Source: Synechococcus sp. AG-679-D13
GTDB taxonomy: Bacteria; Cyanobacteriota; Cyanobacteriia; PCC-6307; Cyanobiaceae
DNA length: 64,000 nucleotides
Reading direction: 5' to 3'
Assembly (NCBI GenBank): GCA_003210735.1
Contig: QCUM01000003.1
Coordinates: 1 to 64,000 of the forward strand
Shown: positions 46,233 to 54,997 of the stretch, piece after piece
Position numbering within the stretch: position 1 is the stretch's first letter
Layout: each line of letters starts with the position of its first letter
Translations under genes and position numbers: made by a program
The notes under the pieces: generated by a model
Seen by the model: the letters and a program-made list of their open reading frames with translations, nothing else
Told to the model about the DNA's origin: nothing
Database searches by the model: none

Positions 46233-46514
46233 TTGGGAGAAAGTTTCCCTGATAAGCAGGAGCTGCAGGGACGCTTGATCGAGATCCTGCATCGCATCTC
46301 TGGGGCTGATCCTGCATCGATTACGCCGGAAGCCCGCCTGATGGAAGACGTTGGTATTGATTCTCTTGGCTTCTATGAAATCTTGATCGAAGCCGACACC
46401 AGCTTTGGAATCCGCATCCGCGAAGAAGAGCTGCTGAAATTCCGCACCGTTGGTGATGTGCAGAACCATCTGGAGCAACTGAGTCTTCAGCGATCCCATG
46501 CCGATCAGGCCTGA
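46233..46514 (+). CDS. Free-standing acyl carrier protein
   Basis: 93 residues from a TTG at 46233 with a good AGAGGA box at 46219-46224; no ATG or GTG is available nearby. VGIDSLGFYEIL contains Ser44 for the phosphopantetheine arm, in the usual DSL motif. The four-helix pattern is intact. It probably holds acyl chains for the adjacent N-acyltransferase, the ketosynthase and possibly the PlsC-type domain downstream. Its 3' end overlaps the ketosynthase gene by 17 bases. Confidence 0.9.
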   Translation: MGESFPDKQELQGRLIEILHRISGADPASITPEARLMEDVGIDSLGFYEILIEADTSFGIRIREEELLKFRTVGDVQNHLEQLSLQRSHADQA

Positions 46515-47763
46515 TCCCAGTGCCGTTGTTGGCTGGGGTTCCGTCACCCCGCTGGGTGGGGATCCAGACAGCACCTGGCAAGCGTTTCGCGATGGCCGGA
46601 GCGGCATTCAATCGCTGAAGGACGACTGGTCGCTTGATCTTCCTGTCCGCATTGGTGGACGGGTGTCCCCATCAGCTCTCGAAAGCCTCTCACCGTTGCT
46701 CCGGCGGCGATCCGATCGCTGCGCTCAATTGGCTTTGGTGGCGGCCAGACAAGCCTGGACGATGGCGTCTTCACTGGCGGACGGCATCCATCCCAGCCGT
46801 GTTGCTGTGGTTCTGGGCACCGGCATCGGCGGCCTTTCCACGATGCACGAGCAGCACCTGCAGCTGACTGAGGGTGGCCCGGACCGGGTCAATCCCCTGA
46901 CGGTACCCATGCTGATCCCGGATGCACCGGCCGGGCAGGTCGCGATTGATCTGGGCATTCAAGGTGGTGCACACACACCGGTTTCAGCCTGCGCTTCGGG
47001 CGCCGAGGCACTGATGCTGGGGCAGATGCTGCTGAATGACGATCGAGCCGATCTGGTGTTGGCCGGTGGTGCGGAAGCCCCGGTGAACCGCCTTGGTTTG
47101 GTGGGCTTCTCAGCCATGCGAGCTCTGTCCAGCCGCAACGACGCTCCGAAGGAAGCGTCCCGCCCCTATGGAGCCGATCGGGATGGTTTTGTGCTGTCGG
47201 AAGGGGCTGGAATGATTGCCCTGATGCGCAGCAGTGATACGCCACCCTCTGCCGTGAAGGGATGGCTTCTGGCCAGCGGCAGCAGCAGTGATGCCCACCA
47301 CATTGTTGCCCCGGAGCCCCAAGGCCTTCAGGCCAGCAAAGCGATTGATGACGCCCTGCGCAGGGCCGACATCAGCCCCAGCGATCTCTGCGCGATTCAG
47401 GCCCACGCAACGGGCACACGGCTGGGTGATCTGGCCGAAGTCAGAGCGTTGCGTCGCAGCCTGGGCAAGACGGTGGACCTGCTCCCCGTCTGTGCTCCGA
47501 AAGGACAGCTGGGCCATCTGCTCGGGGGAGCTGGAGCCGTGGAAACGATCCTCGCCCTGCAATGGTTGCGCGATGGAGTCGTCCCCCAAAGCGTGAACGC
47601 CGATCCACTGGATCAAGAGGTGAATCTTGCCGTCACCGTGAAAGGCCCCGTCGAGCTGAATTCAGAGCCCACATCACGACTGCTGTTGAAAAACGCCTTC
47701 GGATTCGGCGGTCACAACATCAGCCTTGTGCTTGCCGGTAGTAAGACTGAACCGCCCGGCTGA
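46498..47763 (+). CDS. Beta-ketoacyl-ACP synthase (FabF-like)
   Basis: 421 residues. The thiolase-fold catalytic set is complete: Cys165 in VSACASGAE, His303 in QAHATGTRLGD and His340 with Lys335 in PKGQLGHLLGGAGAVE. FGFGGHN near the end closes the active site. Divergent length and motifs suggest a specialised synthase rather than the housekeeping FabF. It may add two-carbon units to acyl chains on the neighbouring ACP. It overlaps the convergent capsule fusion gene by 44 bases. Confidence 0.88.
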   Translation: MPIRPDPSAVVGWGSVTPLGGDPDSTWQAFRDGRSGIQSLKDDWSLDLPVRIGGRVSPSALESLSPLLRRRSDRCAQLALVAARQAWTMASSLADGIHPSRVAVVLGTGIGGLSTMHEQHLQLTEGGPDRVNPLTVPMLIPDAPAGQVAIDLGIQGGAHTPVSACASGAEALMLGQMLLNDDRADLVLAGGAEAPVNRLGLVGFSAMRALSSRNDAPKEASRPYGADRDGFVLSEGAGMIALMRSSDTPPSAVKGWLLASGSSSDAHHIVAPEPQGLQASKAIDDALRRADISPSDLCAIQAHATGTRLGDLAEVRALRRSLGKTVDLLPVCAPKGQLGHLLGGAGAVETILALQWLRDGVVPQSVNADPLDQEVNLAVTVKGPVELNSEPTSRLLLKNAFGFGGHNISLVLAGSKTEPPG

Positions 47764-50700
47764 ATCCCTGCCGGTCTCGGGGATCCTCCGGGAGCTGCAG
47801 GTCTGCGGAGCGGCCGCGCCTGCAGTGAATCGTCCCTTGCGGAGACGTCAAACGGCTGAACAGAAGCGCCAGAGGTTTGTAGCGCGCTCCCACAGCACCG
47901 TTCAAGCCGTCGTATCGGAACACCCAGGGCACAACGACACCCTTGTAATGCTGGGCCAGCATCCAAGCGCTGGGGGACACCCGCTCCTCGATCGGCGTCA
48001 CCAGTGAGCCATTGGGAGCCAGCATGATTTGGCCGTGATCCCGCAGCAGCGTCGACGCCTGAAGCATGCCTTCCATGCGTGAACTCGTCTCGCGGTGGTC
48101 CAACACCGCAGATCCAGCGTTTCGGGCAGCGGCTGCATAACCGGGCAACACCCATTTCAGATGCAACTGAGCCGTGGTCATCCCCGGCAGCTGCAGCACC
48201 CCTTGAATCACCAAGCCATCGCAGGGGCTGCGATGGTTGAAGATGTGCACTAAAGGGATGCCAGATGGTTCACTCGGCTGACTGTCGTCGACCACCACCT
48301 GAATCCCCAGGGCACGAAGGGCTACCGCTGAAGCCCAGATCATCAGCCGTGCGGCCCAGTCGGGCCTGCGAAGCAAAATCGCAGGCAACTGCAGGCCATA
48401 CAGCAGAAAACCAAGAACGGCCCAGGCCGACCGCGCCATCACCCTCCCCGGCAGCGCCAGCCAAGAGTCAGAGCGTTGCTTTTTCAGATGGTGCAGCTGC
48501 GGCTGTGGCTCCAGCTGGCGGGCCTCTGGTCCGATCGGGAAGGTCGTGCGGAAGGGGAAGTCTCCATCGAAATTGCCATTCACCTGGGTGGTCATCACCA
48601 GGTGGTGATAGAAGCGCCAAAACAAGGGCCGCTCACTGGGTTGCGGGTTCCGCCAGAAGGCATCCAAGGGCTTCTGGTCTGTCAGACCCTCAAGGTTGTA
48701 AAAGGTGTTGCCCATGGTTTTCGTGGGCACAGCGTGGAACAGAGCCTGCAGTCCCACCGTGCTGTTCACGGTGATCACCCCACGACAGGTGCGCAGAAAA
48801 CGGCTCAGAGGGCCGTCGTGGATGTAATGCACCCGGCCATCGACGCCATAGCGATCCGCCAGCAGCGAAATCAGCTGGCCGTAATTGTTGTATCCACGAT
48901 CACGGGGATGGTGCTTGAACGCCAGATGGTCTGAGCCATGAGCATGGGCGGCAAAGGAACGAATCACGTCTTCAATGAAGTCATGCATGCCGCGATAGGG
49001 CGATCCCAGCTGAATCTGGGAATCGCTTGAAACCTGAAGCACCGCCAGGAAAAACGACAGATGCTCCAGCAGCCGACGCTTGAGCGCCCGCTCCTGCCAG
49101 CGGTACAGCCAGTAACGCCAACTTCCCCGAAGCTGACACCAGAGAAAGCGCGGGGTGGGCTGCAGCTTGTGCTCCCCTTCGATGATCGGATAGCGGGTGA
49201 AGGCGTGCTGAATGAAGGTGGGTGCCTTCCAGGCTTTGCGCCAACGCCAGCCTGGATCGAGCACGATCGAGGGCGGAAGCTGATCAATGGCCGGCAGTGC
49301 GCGGTAGAACTCCGCAGGCTGATTGAGATTGGAGCGGGCATTCACCCGATCCCGCTCGAGGGTGACGTAATTCGGGCGCAGATATCCCAGCTCGAACACC
49401 CAGGCCTCAATGCCGAGGGCTTGGGCCTCTTCGATCGCGATCCGGTGGGGAATGATGAAATCCCCATACATAAAGATGTGCCGAATGCCGCGCTCCTGCA
49501 GCAATTGGCGAAGAAACGGTCGCCAGTCCTGCATCGGCTGTTGGAACGGCACACAGATCTCTGAGGCGAAGCCAAATTCCCGCAGCGGGAAACTCACCTT
49601 GGTGACGGGGATTCCGCAACCCTGCAAATAACGGCTGAAACGGGCAAAAAACAGCCCGATAGGTCCCATCAGCAGCAGGACTGGTCCCTCAATACGCACC
49701 TGTACCAGCGCCGGCGCCCGTCCCCTGCCCAAATCGCTGATCAGCACTGAGTTGATCCTGGCACGCCCTAGCGGTGTCGCAGCCGGCCCCAATGGCGGAA
49801 CAGCGCCTGAACCGGACTGCGCCTGGCGGGGGGGGGCCTGACGCCAGGCCAACAGGTCATCGATGGCCTGCTCAGGCGTGATGAACCAGCCGCTGTGGCG
49901 GCTGACATAGCGGGGGTAATCGATAAGAGCCCCATGCACCAGGCCATCGAGTGACAACGCCCGACCCCGGCGCGAACAAGAGTGCCGGTCCTGCGTGAGG
50001 CCCCAGCCTGCATAAAACGGAAGCCCCCAGCAGTGCACCTCCACTCGCCGCAACAGTGCTTCAAACCCCGCCAACGATGTGAGCACATGCAGAGCATCCA
50101 CCTGGGCGAACAACGCCGAGATGGAACCCTCCGTGATCACCCGATCGCAGAACGCATCCGCCTGCTGCTCACCCGCACCGGAGCGACAAAGCCCGGCCAC
50201 CACGTCGGGATGGGGTTTGTAGACGAGGAAAGCGTCCGGCTCCGCCCTGCGAACGGCCTTTAACAGCGCCATGTTGCTCTTCAATCCAGGCGCACCGAAT
50301 CGGATCGAGGCATCCGTCTCCACCTGGCCCACTACCAAAACCACACGGCCGGCTGATGCTGGCCGCTGCCAGGACGGTCCCCACAGGTTGTATTTGGTGA
50401 GCGCCTCGCTCACCAACCGATGCCGCAGCGCATCAGCACGCTGCAACTGCGCCTCGCTCCACTGCGATTGCGCCAACAACGTTTCCAGATCACTGGGGGC
50501 CGTGGCGTCGTAATACATCCCCGTGCGATCCACCACCCATGAGATCGGATCGATCAGATCAGCGCCCAGCCCAACCGAGCGCAGGAAGCCGTCCTCAATC
50601 CGCAACACCGGCAGTTGCCGTTGCTTGGCCTTCCGCAGCAGCCGCGGCCGTGCCCGACGGCCCCATACGGCGACCGCTTCAGTCCGACGGCCCGGCAAAG

Positions 50701-51784
50701 ACAGTGCCCAACGACACCGCACATCACCACCGGCTAGAAAACGACGCAAGCTTTTCTGCTTCCAGGGAGTGAAGCCAAACGCCTCCACCCGTGCTGGCGT
50801 GGTGCGTTGCAGCTGCCTTTGCAGACCGATCACCTGCATCAGCTCTTCGATCGAACAACGCCGATGCCGATGCGGGTCAACGCAATGGGTTCCTGCCACC
50901 AAAGCTGCGTGCACCAAGGCTTCAAGGGCAACGCCGGCCCTGCGGCGAGCCGGTACCGGCAGTCGATCCCTGGTCAACCCCCACCCGGCATAAAAAGGCA
51001 TGCCAAAGCAATGAACGGGTTTACCCCACAACAAAGCCTCAAACCCCATCTGCGAGGTCACCACATACACGGCCCTGGCCTGCTCCAGCAGGGCGGCGGG
51101 ATGGAGTCCATCCGCGCAAAGGTGAATACGGGGATGCTGCAGATCGCGACGACGGAAATGACCGCGCGCTCGGCCCCTGATCACATCAGGATGCACCTTC
51201 ACCACCACGGTGCAGTCAGGGTGATCCCTCAGTGCTTCGCTCAGCATCTGCTGGAAACACCTTGGCCCCGCCAGGCCTAGGGCAATGGAACAGTCTCCAG
51301 ACGACTGATCAACCACAAGAACGAAGGGTTCGTTGGGCGGCGGCGACTCCTGGGCTGGGTTGAGTTTGCTCAAGCGGAGATAGCACCACAGCTCCTGAAG
51401 CAGGCGGGCTCGATTCGCCTGCTCTGGCCCAAGAGGGTCGGCGATGCGCTGCTCCAGCCGACTCGGCTGGGTGGCATCGAAATGAACCCCCAGGTCGTCT
51501 AAAAAAAGCGCCAGCGGCGGGTGATCTTGCCCTTTGGCGAGGGAGCGCAGCAGACCGTCCTCGAGATGCCATACCGGCAACGACCAGCGCTGACCCAACC
51601 GCTCCACCCTCCGTGCGCTGGGTCGACGGCCCCAGGCCAGCAGCGCATCCACATCGCGGCGGCGGCCAGGCAGCAGCTCAGCGGGAGCCAGCAGCGCCGA
51701 AATGGTGCGGTGGGCCAGCAAGCCGGTCTCCGGAACACCGAAGCGCTGATTCATCGGGTAGGAAAGATTGCAGTGAATCCTCAC
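47720..51784 (-). CDS. KpsC-KpsS-PlsC fusion capsule protein
   Basis: 1,354 residues from a GTG at 51784 (an ATG at 51754 is equally plausible). Residues ~1-335 and ~340-660 are two KpsC-type domains, each with WGRRxxxR..R, then EDGLLRS or EDGFLRS, and SQMGFEALL or SLAGFEALL followed by PFYAGWGLT. Residues ~690-1110 are a KpsS-type domain (VLLLMGPIGLFFARFSR, FELGYLRPNYVTLE, VNSTVGLQALFHAVPT). Residues ~1140-1354 are a PlsC-type acyltransferase with NHRSPCDG (His1184, Asp1189). In E. coli KpsS and KpsC build a Kdo linker on lyso-phosphatidylglycerol. The added acyltransferase suggests a self-contained anchor enzyme. Confidence 0.88.
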   Translation of the reverse strand: MRIHCNLSYPMNQRFGVPETGLLAHRTISALLAPAELLPGRRRDVDALLAWGRRPSARRVERLGQRWSLPVWHLEDGLLRSLAKGQDHPPLALFLDDLGVHFDATQPSRLEQRIADPLGPEQANRARLLQELWCYLRLSKLNPAQESPPPNEPFVLVVDQSSGDCSIALGLAGPRCFQQMLSEALRDHPDCTVVVKVHPDVIRGRARGHFRRRDLQHPRIHLCADGLHPAALLEQARAVYVVTSQMGFEALLWGKPVHCFGMPFYAGWGLTRDRLPVPARRRAGVALEALVHAALVAGTHCVDPHRHRRCSIEELMQVIGLQRQLQRTTPARVEAFGFTPWKQKSLRRFLAGGDVRCRWALSLPGRRTEAVAVWGRRARPRLLRKAKQRQLPVLRIEDGFLRSVGLGADLIDPISWVVDRTGMYYDATAPSDLETLLAQSQWSEAQLQRADALRHRLVSEALTKYNLWGPSWQRPASAGRVVLVVGQVETDASIRFGAPGLKSNMALLKAVRRAEPDAFLVYKPHPDVVAGLCRSGAGEQQADAFCDRVITEGSISALFAQVDALHVLTSLAGFEALLRRVEVHCWGLPFYAGWGLTQDRHSCSRRGRALSLDGLVHGALIDYPRYVSRHSGWFITPEQAIDDLLAWRQAPPRQAQSGSGAVPPLGPAATPLGRARINSVLISDLGRGRAPALVQVRIEGPVLLLMGPIGLFFARFSRYLQGCGIPVTKVSFPLREFGFASEICVPFQQPMQDWRPFLRQLLQERGIRHIFMYGDFIIPHRIAIEEAQALGIEAWVFELGYLRPNYVTLERDRVNARSNLNQPAEFYRALPAIDQLPPSIVLDPGWRWRKAWKAPTFIQHAFTRYPIIEGEHKLQPTPRFLWCQLRGSWRYWLYRWQERALKRRLLEHLSFFLAVLQVSSDSQIQLGSPYRGMHDFIEDVIRSFAAHAHGSDHLAFKHHPRDRGYNNYGQLISLLADRYGVDGRVHYIHDGPLSRFLRTCRGVITVNSTVGLQALFHAVPTKTMGNTFYNLEGLTDQKPLDAFWRNPQPSERPLFWRFYHHLVMTTQVNGNFDGDFPFRTTFPIGPEARQLEPQPQLHHLKKQRSDSWLALPGRVMARSAWAVLGFLLYGLQLPAILLRRPDWAARLMIWASAVALRALGIQVVVDDSQPSEPSGIPLVHIFNHRSPCDGLVIQGVLQLPGMTTAQLHLKWVLPGYAAAARNAGSAVLDHRETSSRMEGMLQASTLLRDHGQIMLAPNGSLVTPIEERVSPSAWMLAQHYKGVVVPWVFRYDGLNGAVGARYKPLALLFSRLTSPQGTIHCRRGRSADLQLPEDPRDRQGFSRAVQSYYRQAQG

Positions 51785-51786
51785 CG

Positions 51787-52467
51787 ATGGATCCCTTCTC
51801 TGGAGCTTTGGCGCTGATTCCGGCCCGTGGGGGCTCCAAGGGAATCCCAGGGAAAAATCTTCAAAGCGTGGGCGGAGTGCCTCTGATCAGCCGAACCGTT
51901 GCCGCAGCCAAGGCGAGCACACGCGTGGGACGGGTTGTGGTGAGCACCGACGATGACGCGATTGCCACTGCGGCGAAGGAATACGGAGCGGAGGTGGTGC
52001 GAAGGCCGGCTGCCATTGCAGGCGACACAGCCAGTTCGGAATCCGCGCTGCTCCACGCCCTGGACACCCTGGAGCAACAGAGATCGCTGCCGGAACACCT
52101 GGTGTTTCTGCAATGCACCTCTCCCTTCACCCATGGCGCCCAGATCGACAGGGTTCTGGCGGCCCTGGACACCCCTGGCATCAACAGCAGCTTTGCCGTT
52201 GCCCCCTGGCATGGGTTCCTCTGGCGCGCCGACGGTGAGGGCATCAACCATGACCCGCATCAGCCACGCCGACGCCGACAGGATCTTGAACCGGCCTTCC
52301 TGGAAACGGGCGCCATCTACGCCATGACGACAGCCGCTTTTCGAACCAGTGGCAGCCGTTTCTGTATCCCATGGCAACCGGTAGTGATCGATGACTCAGG
52401 ACCGGAAATCGACACCCCGGATGATCTCGAGCTCTGCCGCAACATGCTGACCGCGGCTCCCGGTTAA
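51787..52467 (+). CDS. CMP-nonulosonate cytidylyltransferase (NeuA-like)
   Basis: 226 residues from the ATG at 51787. ALIPARGGSKGIPGKNL is the mononucleotide-binding signature of CMP-sialic acid type synthetases, and VVSTDDDAIATAA and FLQCTSPFTHGAQID follow. It is closer to NeuA than to KdsB, whose motif reads IPARLxSxRLPGKPL. It activates a 3-deoxy-ulosonic acid with CTP. Its start lies 3 bases from the start of the oppositely oriented capsule fusion, so the two promoters must overlap the genes. Confidence 0.88.
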   Translation: MDPFSGALALIPARGGSKGIPGKNLQSVGGVPLISRTVAAAKASTRVGRVVVSTDDDAIATAAKEYGAEVVRRPAAIAGDTASSESALLHALDTLEQQRSLPEHLVFLQCTSPFTHGAQIDRVLAALDTPGINSSFAVAPWHGFLWRADGEGINHDPHQPRRRRQDLEPAFLETGAIYAMTTAAFRTSGSRFCIPWQPVVIDDSGPEIDTPDDLELCRNMLTAAPG

Positions 52468-52491
52468 TTTGCGGCATCTCCGCCCGATTCG

Positions 52492-53796
52492 ATGGCGCTT
52501 TCCGTTGACCAGCGCCTGACCGGCCGCAAGGTGGTCGCCGTCGCCTGTTTCGATTCGTTCGGAAAGACGGCCATGACCATGCTGGCGGCCTGCAGGAAAC
52601 AAGGAGCTGAGACGGAACTGCATCTGTTGCAGATCACCAACCGAGCCCTGTCTCGCCGGCAGCGCCTGGAAATTCGACGGACGGATCGACGAACCCCGAT
52701 TCACAAACGCCCCTGGAGCCAATTCAGTGCGCTGGCCAGCGAAATCGCCGACAACACCGACGTTCTGATCCTGGGGCTTGATGGGCAGCGGAGCCGGGAC
52801 GCTCTGCTCCAACTCAGTTCCATCTGGGAAGGCAGGTCAAAACGGCCAATGCTCGTCAGTGCTTACCCAGGACTTCTGTTTCGGTTCGCCCTCGAAGGGA
52901 TGCTGGACCGATCCGGGGCCGATCTGCTCTGTCTCAACAGTGAACAGGATCTGAACACCTACAGGCAGGGAAGGCAGGCACAGGGACTGAACAGCGACAA
53001 CGCTGTGGTGACGGGTCTGCCCGTGCTCTGGAATGCCCGACCCAGTGGCAAACAGCTGGAACATCCATCGATCGTGTTCTTTGAGCAACCGTCCATTCCG
53101 GTCCACCCCCTGCAACGGCGCTATCTCTGCCGCCAGCTCAAGGCACTCGCCGAAGCCTGGCCCGATCACCCGGTGATCTTCAAACCTCGTACCTCCAGCA
53201 TCGAAAGCACACTGCACCGTCGTCACGGCGAAATGGCCGGCGTGATTGAGGCAATGAGAGAACGGGTACCCAACCTGCAGCTGAGCTTCAAACCGGCAAC
53301 GCGTCTGCTTCGAACCTGTGGATGCGCAATCACCGTGTCATCCACCGCAGCCCTCGAAGCCATGGCGATGGGCGTGAGCACCCGCATCGTGGGAGACCTC
53401 GGGATCACCGAAACCCTTGGCAACCACTTCTTCGCCGAGTCCGGCGCAGTCGCCGACTTCACCGCAATCCGAGCCAATCCGTTTGAGGTGATCCACAACA
53501 CCACCTGGCTGAACCGGCAGGGATGGATGGAACATGGAGAGACCCACTTCATTCAAGCCGTACTGACACGGTTGGAGCGTGGACTAGAGCCTCTGCCAGC
53601 GAATGGAACCGGCTCGAAAAGCTGGGGTAGCGCCAGTTGGCAGACCTATGCCATCAGCCACGGCGGCCGACGAATGCTCAGCAGTGGGGGGGCACGCTCA
53701 AGTCAACGCAAGCGGCACAGAACACGGACTGCGCTGAGGAGACTCCGCGATGGGCTTGTTGGCTTCGGTTGGCTGTCCCGTTGGCTAAGGGAGTAA
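52492..53796 (+). CDS. DUF6716-like putative glycosyltransferase 1
   Basis: 434 residues, GT-B-like. The C-terminal lobe has FKPRTSSIESTLHRRHGEM and ITVSSTAALEAMAMGV, ending in RIVGDLGITETLGNHFF. Two more proteins in tandem (53942 and 54994) share the VSSxxxxxAxxxGxxxxxVxDxGI pattern. I believe this is the family called DUF6716 in marine cyanobacteria; that name is from memory. Its basic C-terminus may contact membrane or glycan. It probably handles an acidic sugar, as it lies between the NeuA-like and NeuB-like genes. Confidence 0.7.
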   Translation: MALSVDQRLTGRKVVAVACFDSFGKTAMTMLAACRKQGAETELHLLQITNRALSRRQRLEIRRTDRRTPIHKRPWSQFSALASEIADNTDVLILGLDGQRSRDALLQLSSIWEGRSKRPMLVSAYPGLLFRFALEGMLDRSGADLLCLNSEQDLNTYRQGRQAQGLNSDNAVVTGLPVLWNARPSGKQLEHPSIVFFEQPSIPVHPLQRRYLCRQLKALAEAWPDHPVIFKPRTSSIESTLHRRHGEMAGVIEAMRERVPNLQLSFKPATRLLRTCGCAITVSSTAALEAMAMGVSTRIVGDLGITETLGNHFFAESGAVADFTAIRANPFEVIHNTTWLNRQGWMEHGETHFIQAVLTRLERGLEPLPANGTGSKSWGSASWQTYAISHGGRRMLSSGGARSSQRKRHRTRTALRRLRDGLVGFGWLSRWLRE

Positions 53797-53810
53797 AGGC
53801 AATTCCACGT

Positions 53811-53836
53811 ATCAGTGATATGGATCAGTGATATGG
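53811..53836 (+). repeat. Tandem 13-bp direct repeat
   Basis: ATCAGTGATATGG occurs twice head to tail without any spacer. It lies 15 bases after the stop of the first DUF6716-like gene and about 100 bases before the second. It could be a recent replication slip or a two-copy protein-binding site; nothing else supports a function. Confidence 0.85.
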
Positions 53837-53941
53837 ACAACACCAAGCCGTGAATTCCACCACACGGTGCGCTTATTTCCAACGGGCAGATCTTCGATTG
53901 GATCGTAAATTTCAACTGGCATGCAGTCTGCGGAAGGAGCG

Positions 53942-54997
53942 ATGACCATCCTTCTGATCAGCGATAACGATCGCAGTGCCCTGGCCTGCAACCTTCTTGC
54001 CGCCCAGTTGAGGAAGCGTGGGCAAACCTGTCTCACCGCTGGACTGTCCATGGACCCGAAGCGGGATAGTCCTTTCCCCTTGTCACAGCCTCAGGTCACG
54101 CTGTCACCCGAGGTTCTACTGGCAAGCAACCTGCTCGAGACGGCCAGCGCTCTCGGTGTCTTCCTGAAACAACCCAGGAAACTGAGTAGTTTCATCGAAT
54201 CACACCGCAACCTTGCCGCTCAACGAAGACGCCCAGCCGCACCTGTCTTCAGTGGTCCGCTGCAGGCGTCGTTAGGCGACGCCTTGATGCAACAGCTGTA
54301 TGACCATCTGGGGTGCGATTTGCTGCTCTTACCAGGGGAACGTCAACACCAGGCTGTCACTGCGATTACTCAGCACTGGCCAAGCGAGAGCCCACCACCG
54401 CGCCTGCTCACAACAGGTCTCTGGTTTATGCCCGAACGCCCCCCCATCGGCAGCCTGAATGGAGGGAGCGCAACCCCTCCGCACCTGCTTGTGGCATTGG
54501 TGCAGGACCAAGCCCCCTCGGCAACGGGAGGCAAATCCCAGTTGCTACGCCAACTGGTGCAATGGGCGGAGGCATCCCCGGACTGGTCAGTGGTGGTGCA
54601 ACGGGATGGCAACTGGGACCGAGGCAGTCACTGGATTCCCCGATTCAAACCTGAGGAGTGGTCCCTGCCGAACAATCTTGTTTTCGCCGCCCCCGGCCAG
54701 CTCCTCAGCCATCTGGCCAGCAGCAGCGCTTGTGTGACTGTCAGCTCTCCATGGGCAATGACAGCCATGAGCTGGGGACGCAAGACCATGCTGGTGGGCG
54801 ACTACGGCATTCACACAAACGAAGGCACAACCTCCTGGTTCGGCTGCGGCAGCATGCATCGCCTGCAAAGCATTCAGCACCTGGATCAACTCCTGGAACT
54901 TCCAGACACCAACCAGGTCTGGTTGGAGTCGATGGGATGGGGGATTCATGACGGCGTGGATCGGCTGATCAACGCCCTTGAGGAGCTGAAGACATGA
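53942..54997 (+). CDS. DUF6716-like putative glycosyltransferase 2
   Basis: 351 residues from the ATG at 53942, chosen because a strong GGAAGGAG box lies just before it (the upstream ATG at 53921 lacks one). MTILLISDNDRSALACNLL opens a Rossmann-like lobe. VTVSSPWAMTAMSWGRKT and VGDYGIHTNEGTTSW match the C-terminal pattern of its two paralogues. It ends in an ATGA overlap with the third copy, so translation is coupled. Confidence 0.7.
   Translation: MTILLISDNDRSALACNLLAAQLRKRGQTCLTAGLSMDPKRDSPFPLSQPQVTLSPEVLLASNLLETASALGVFLKQPRKLSSFIESHRNLAAQRRRPAAPVFSGPLQASLGDALMQQLYDHLGCDLLLLPGERQHQAVTAITQHWPSESPPPRLLTTGLWFMPERPPIGSLNGGSATPPHLLVALVQDQAPSATGGKSQLLRQLVQWAEASPDWSVVVQRDGNWDRGSHWIPRFKPEEWSLPNNLVFAAPGQLLSHLASSSACVTVSSPWAMTAMSWGRKTMLVGDYGIHTNEGTTSWFGCGSMHRLQSIQHLDQLLELPDTNQVWLESMGWGIHDGVDRLINALEELKT

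Noticed and set aside
46233-47763. ACP and ketosynthase as housekeeping acpP and fabF
   Set aside because: They lie in the capsule block beside an N-acyltransferase rather than with fab genes, and the ACP has an unusual TTG start and extended tail; a specialised role is more likely, though not proven.
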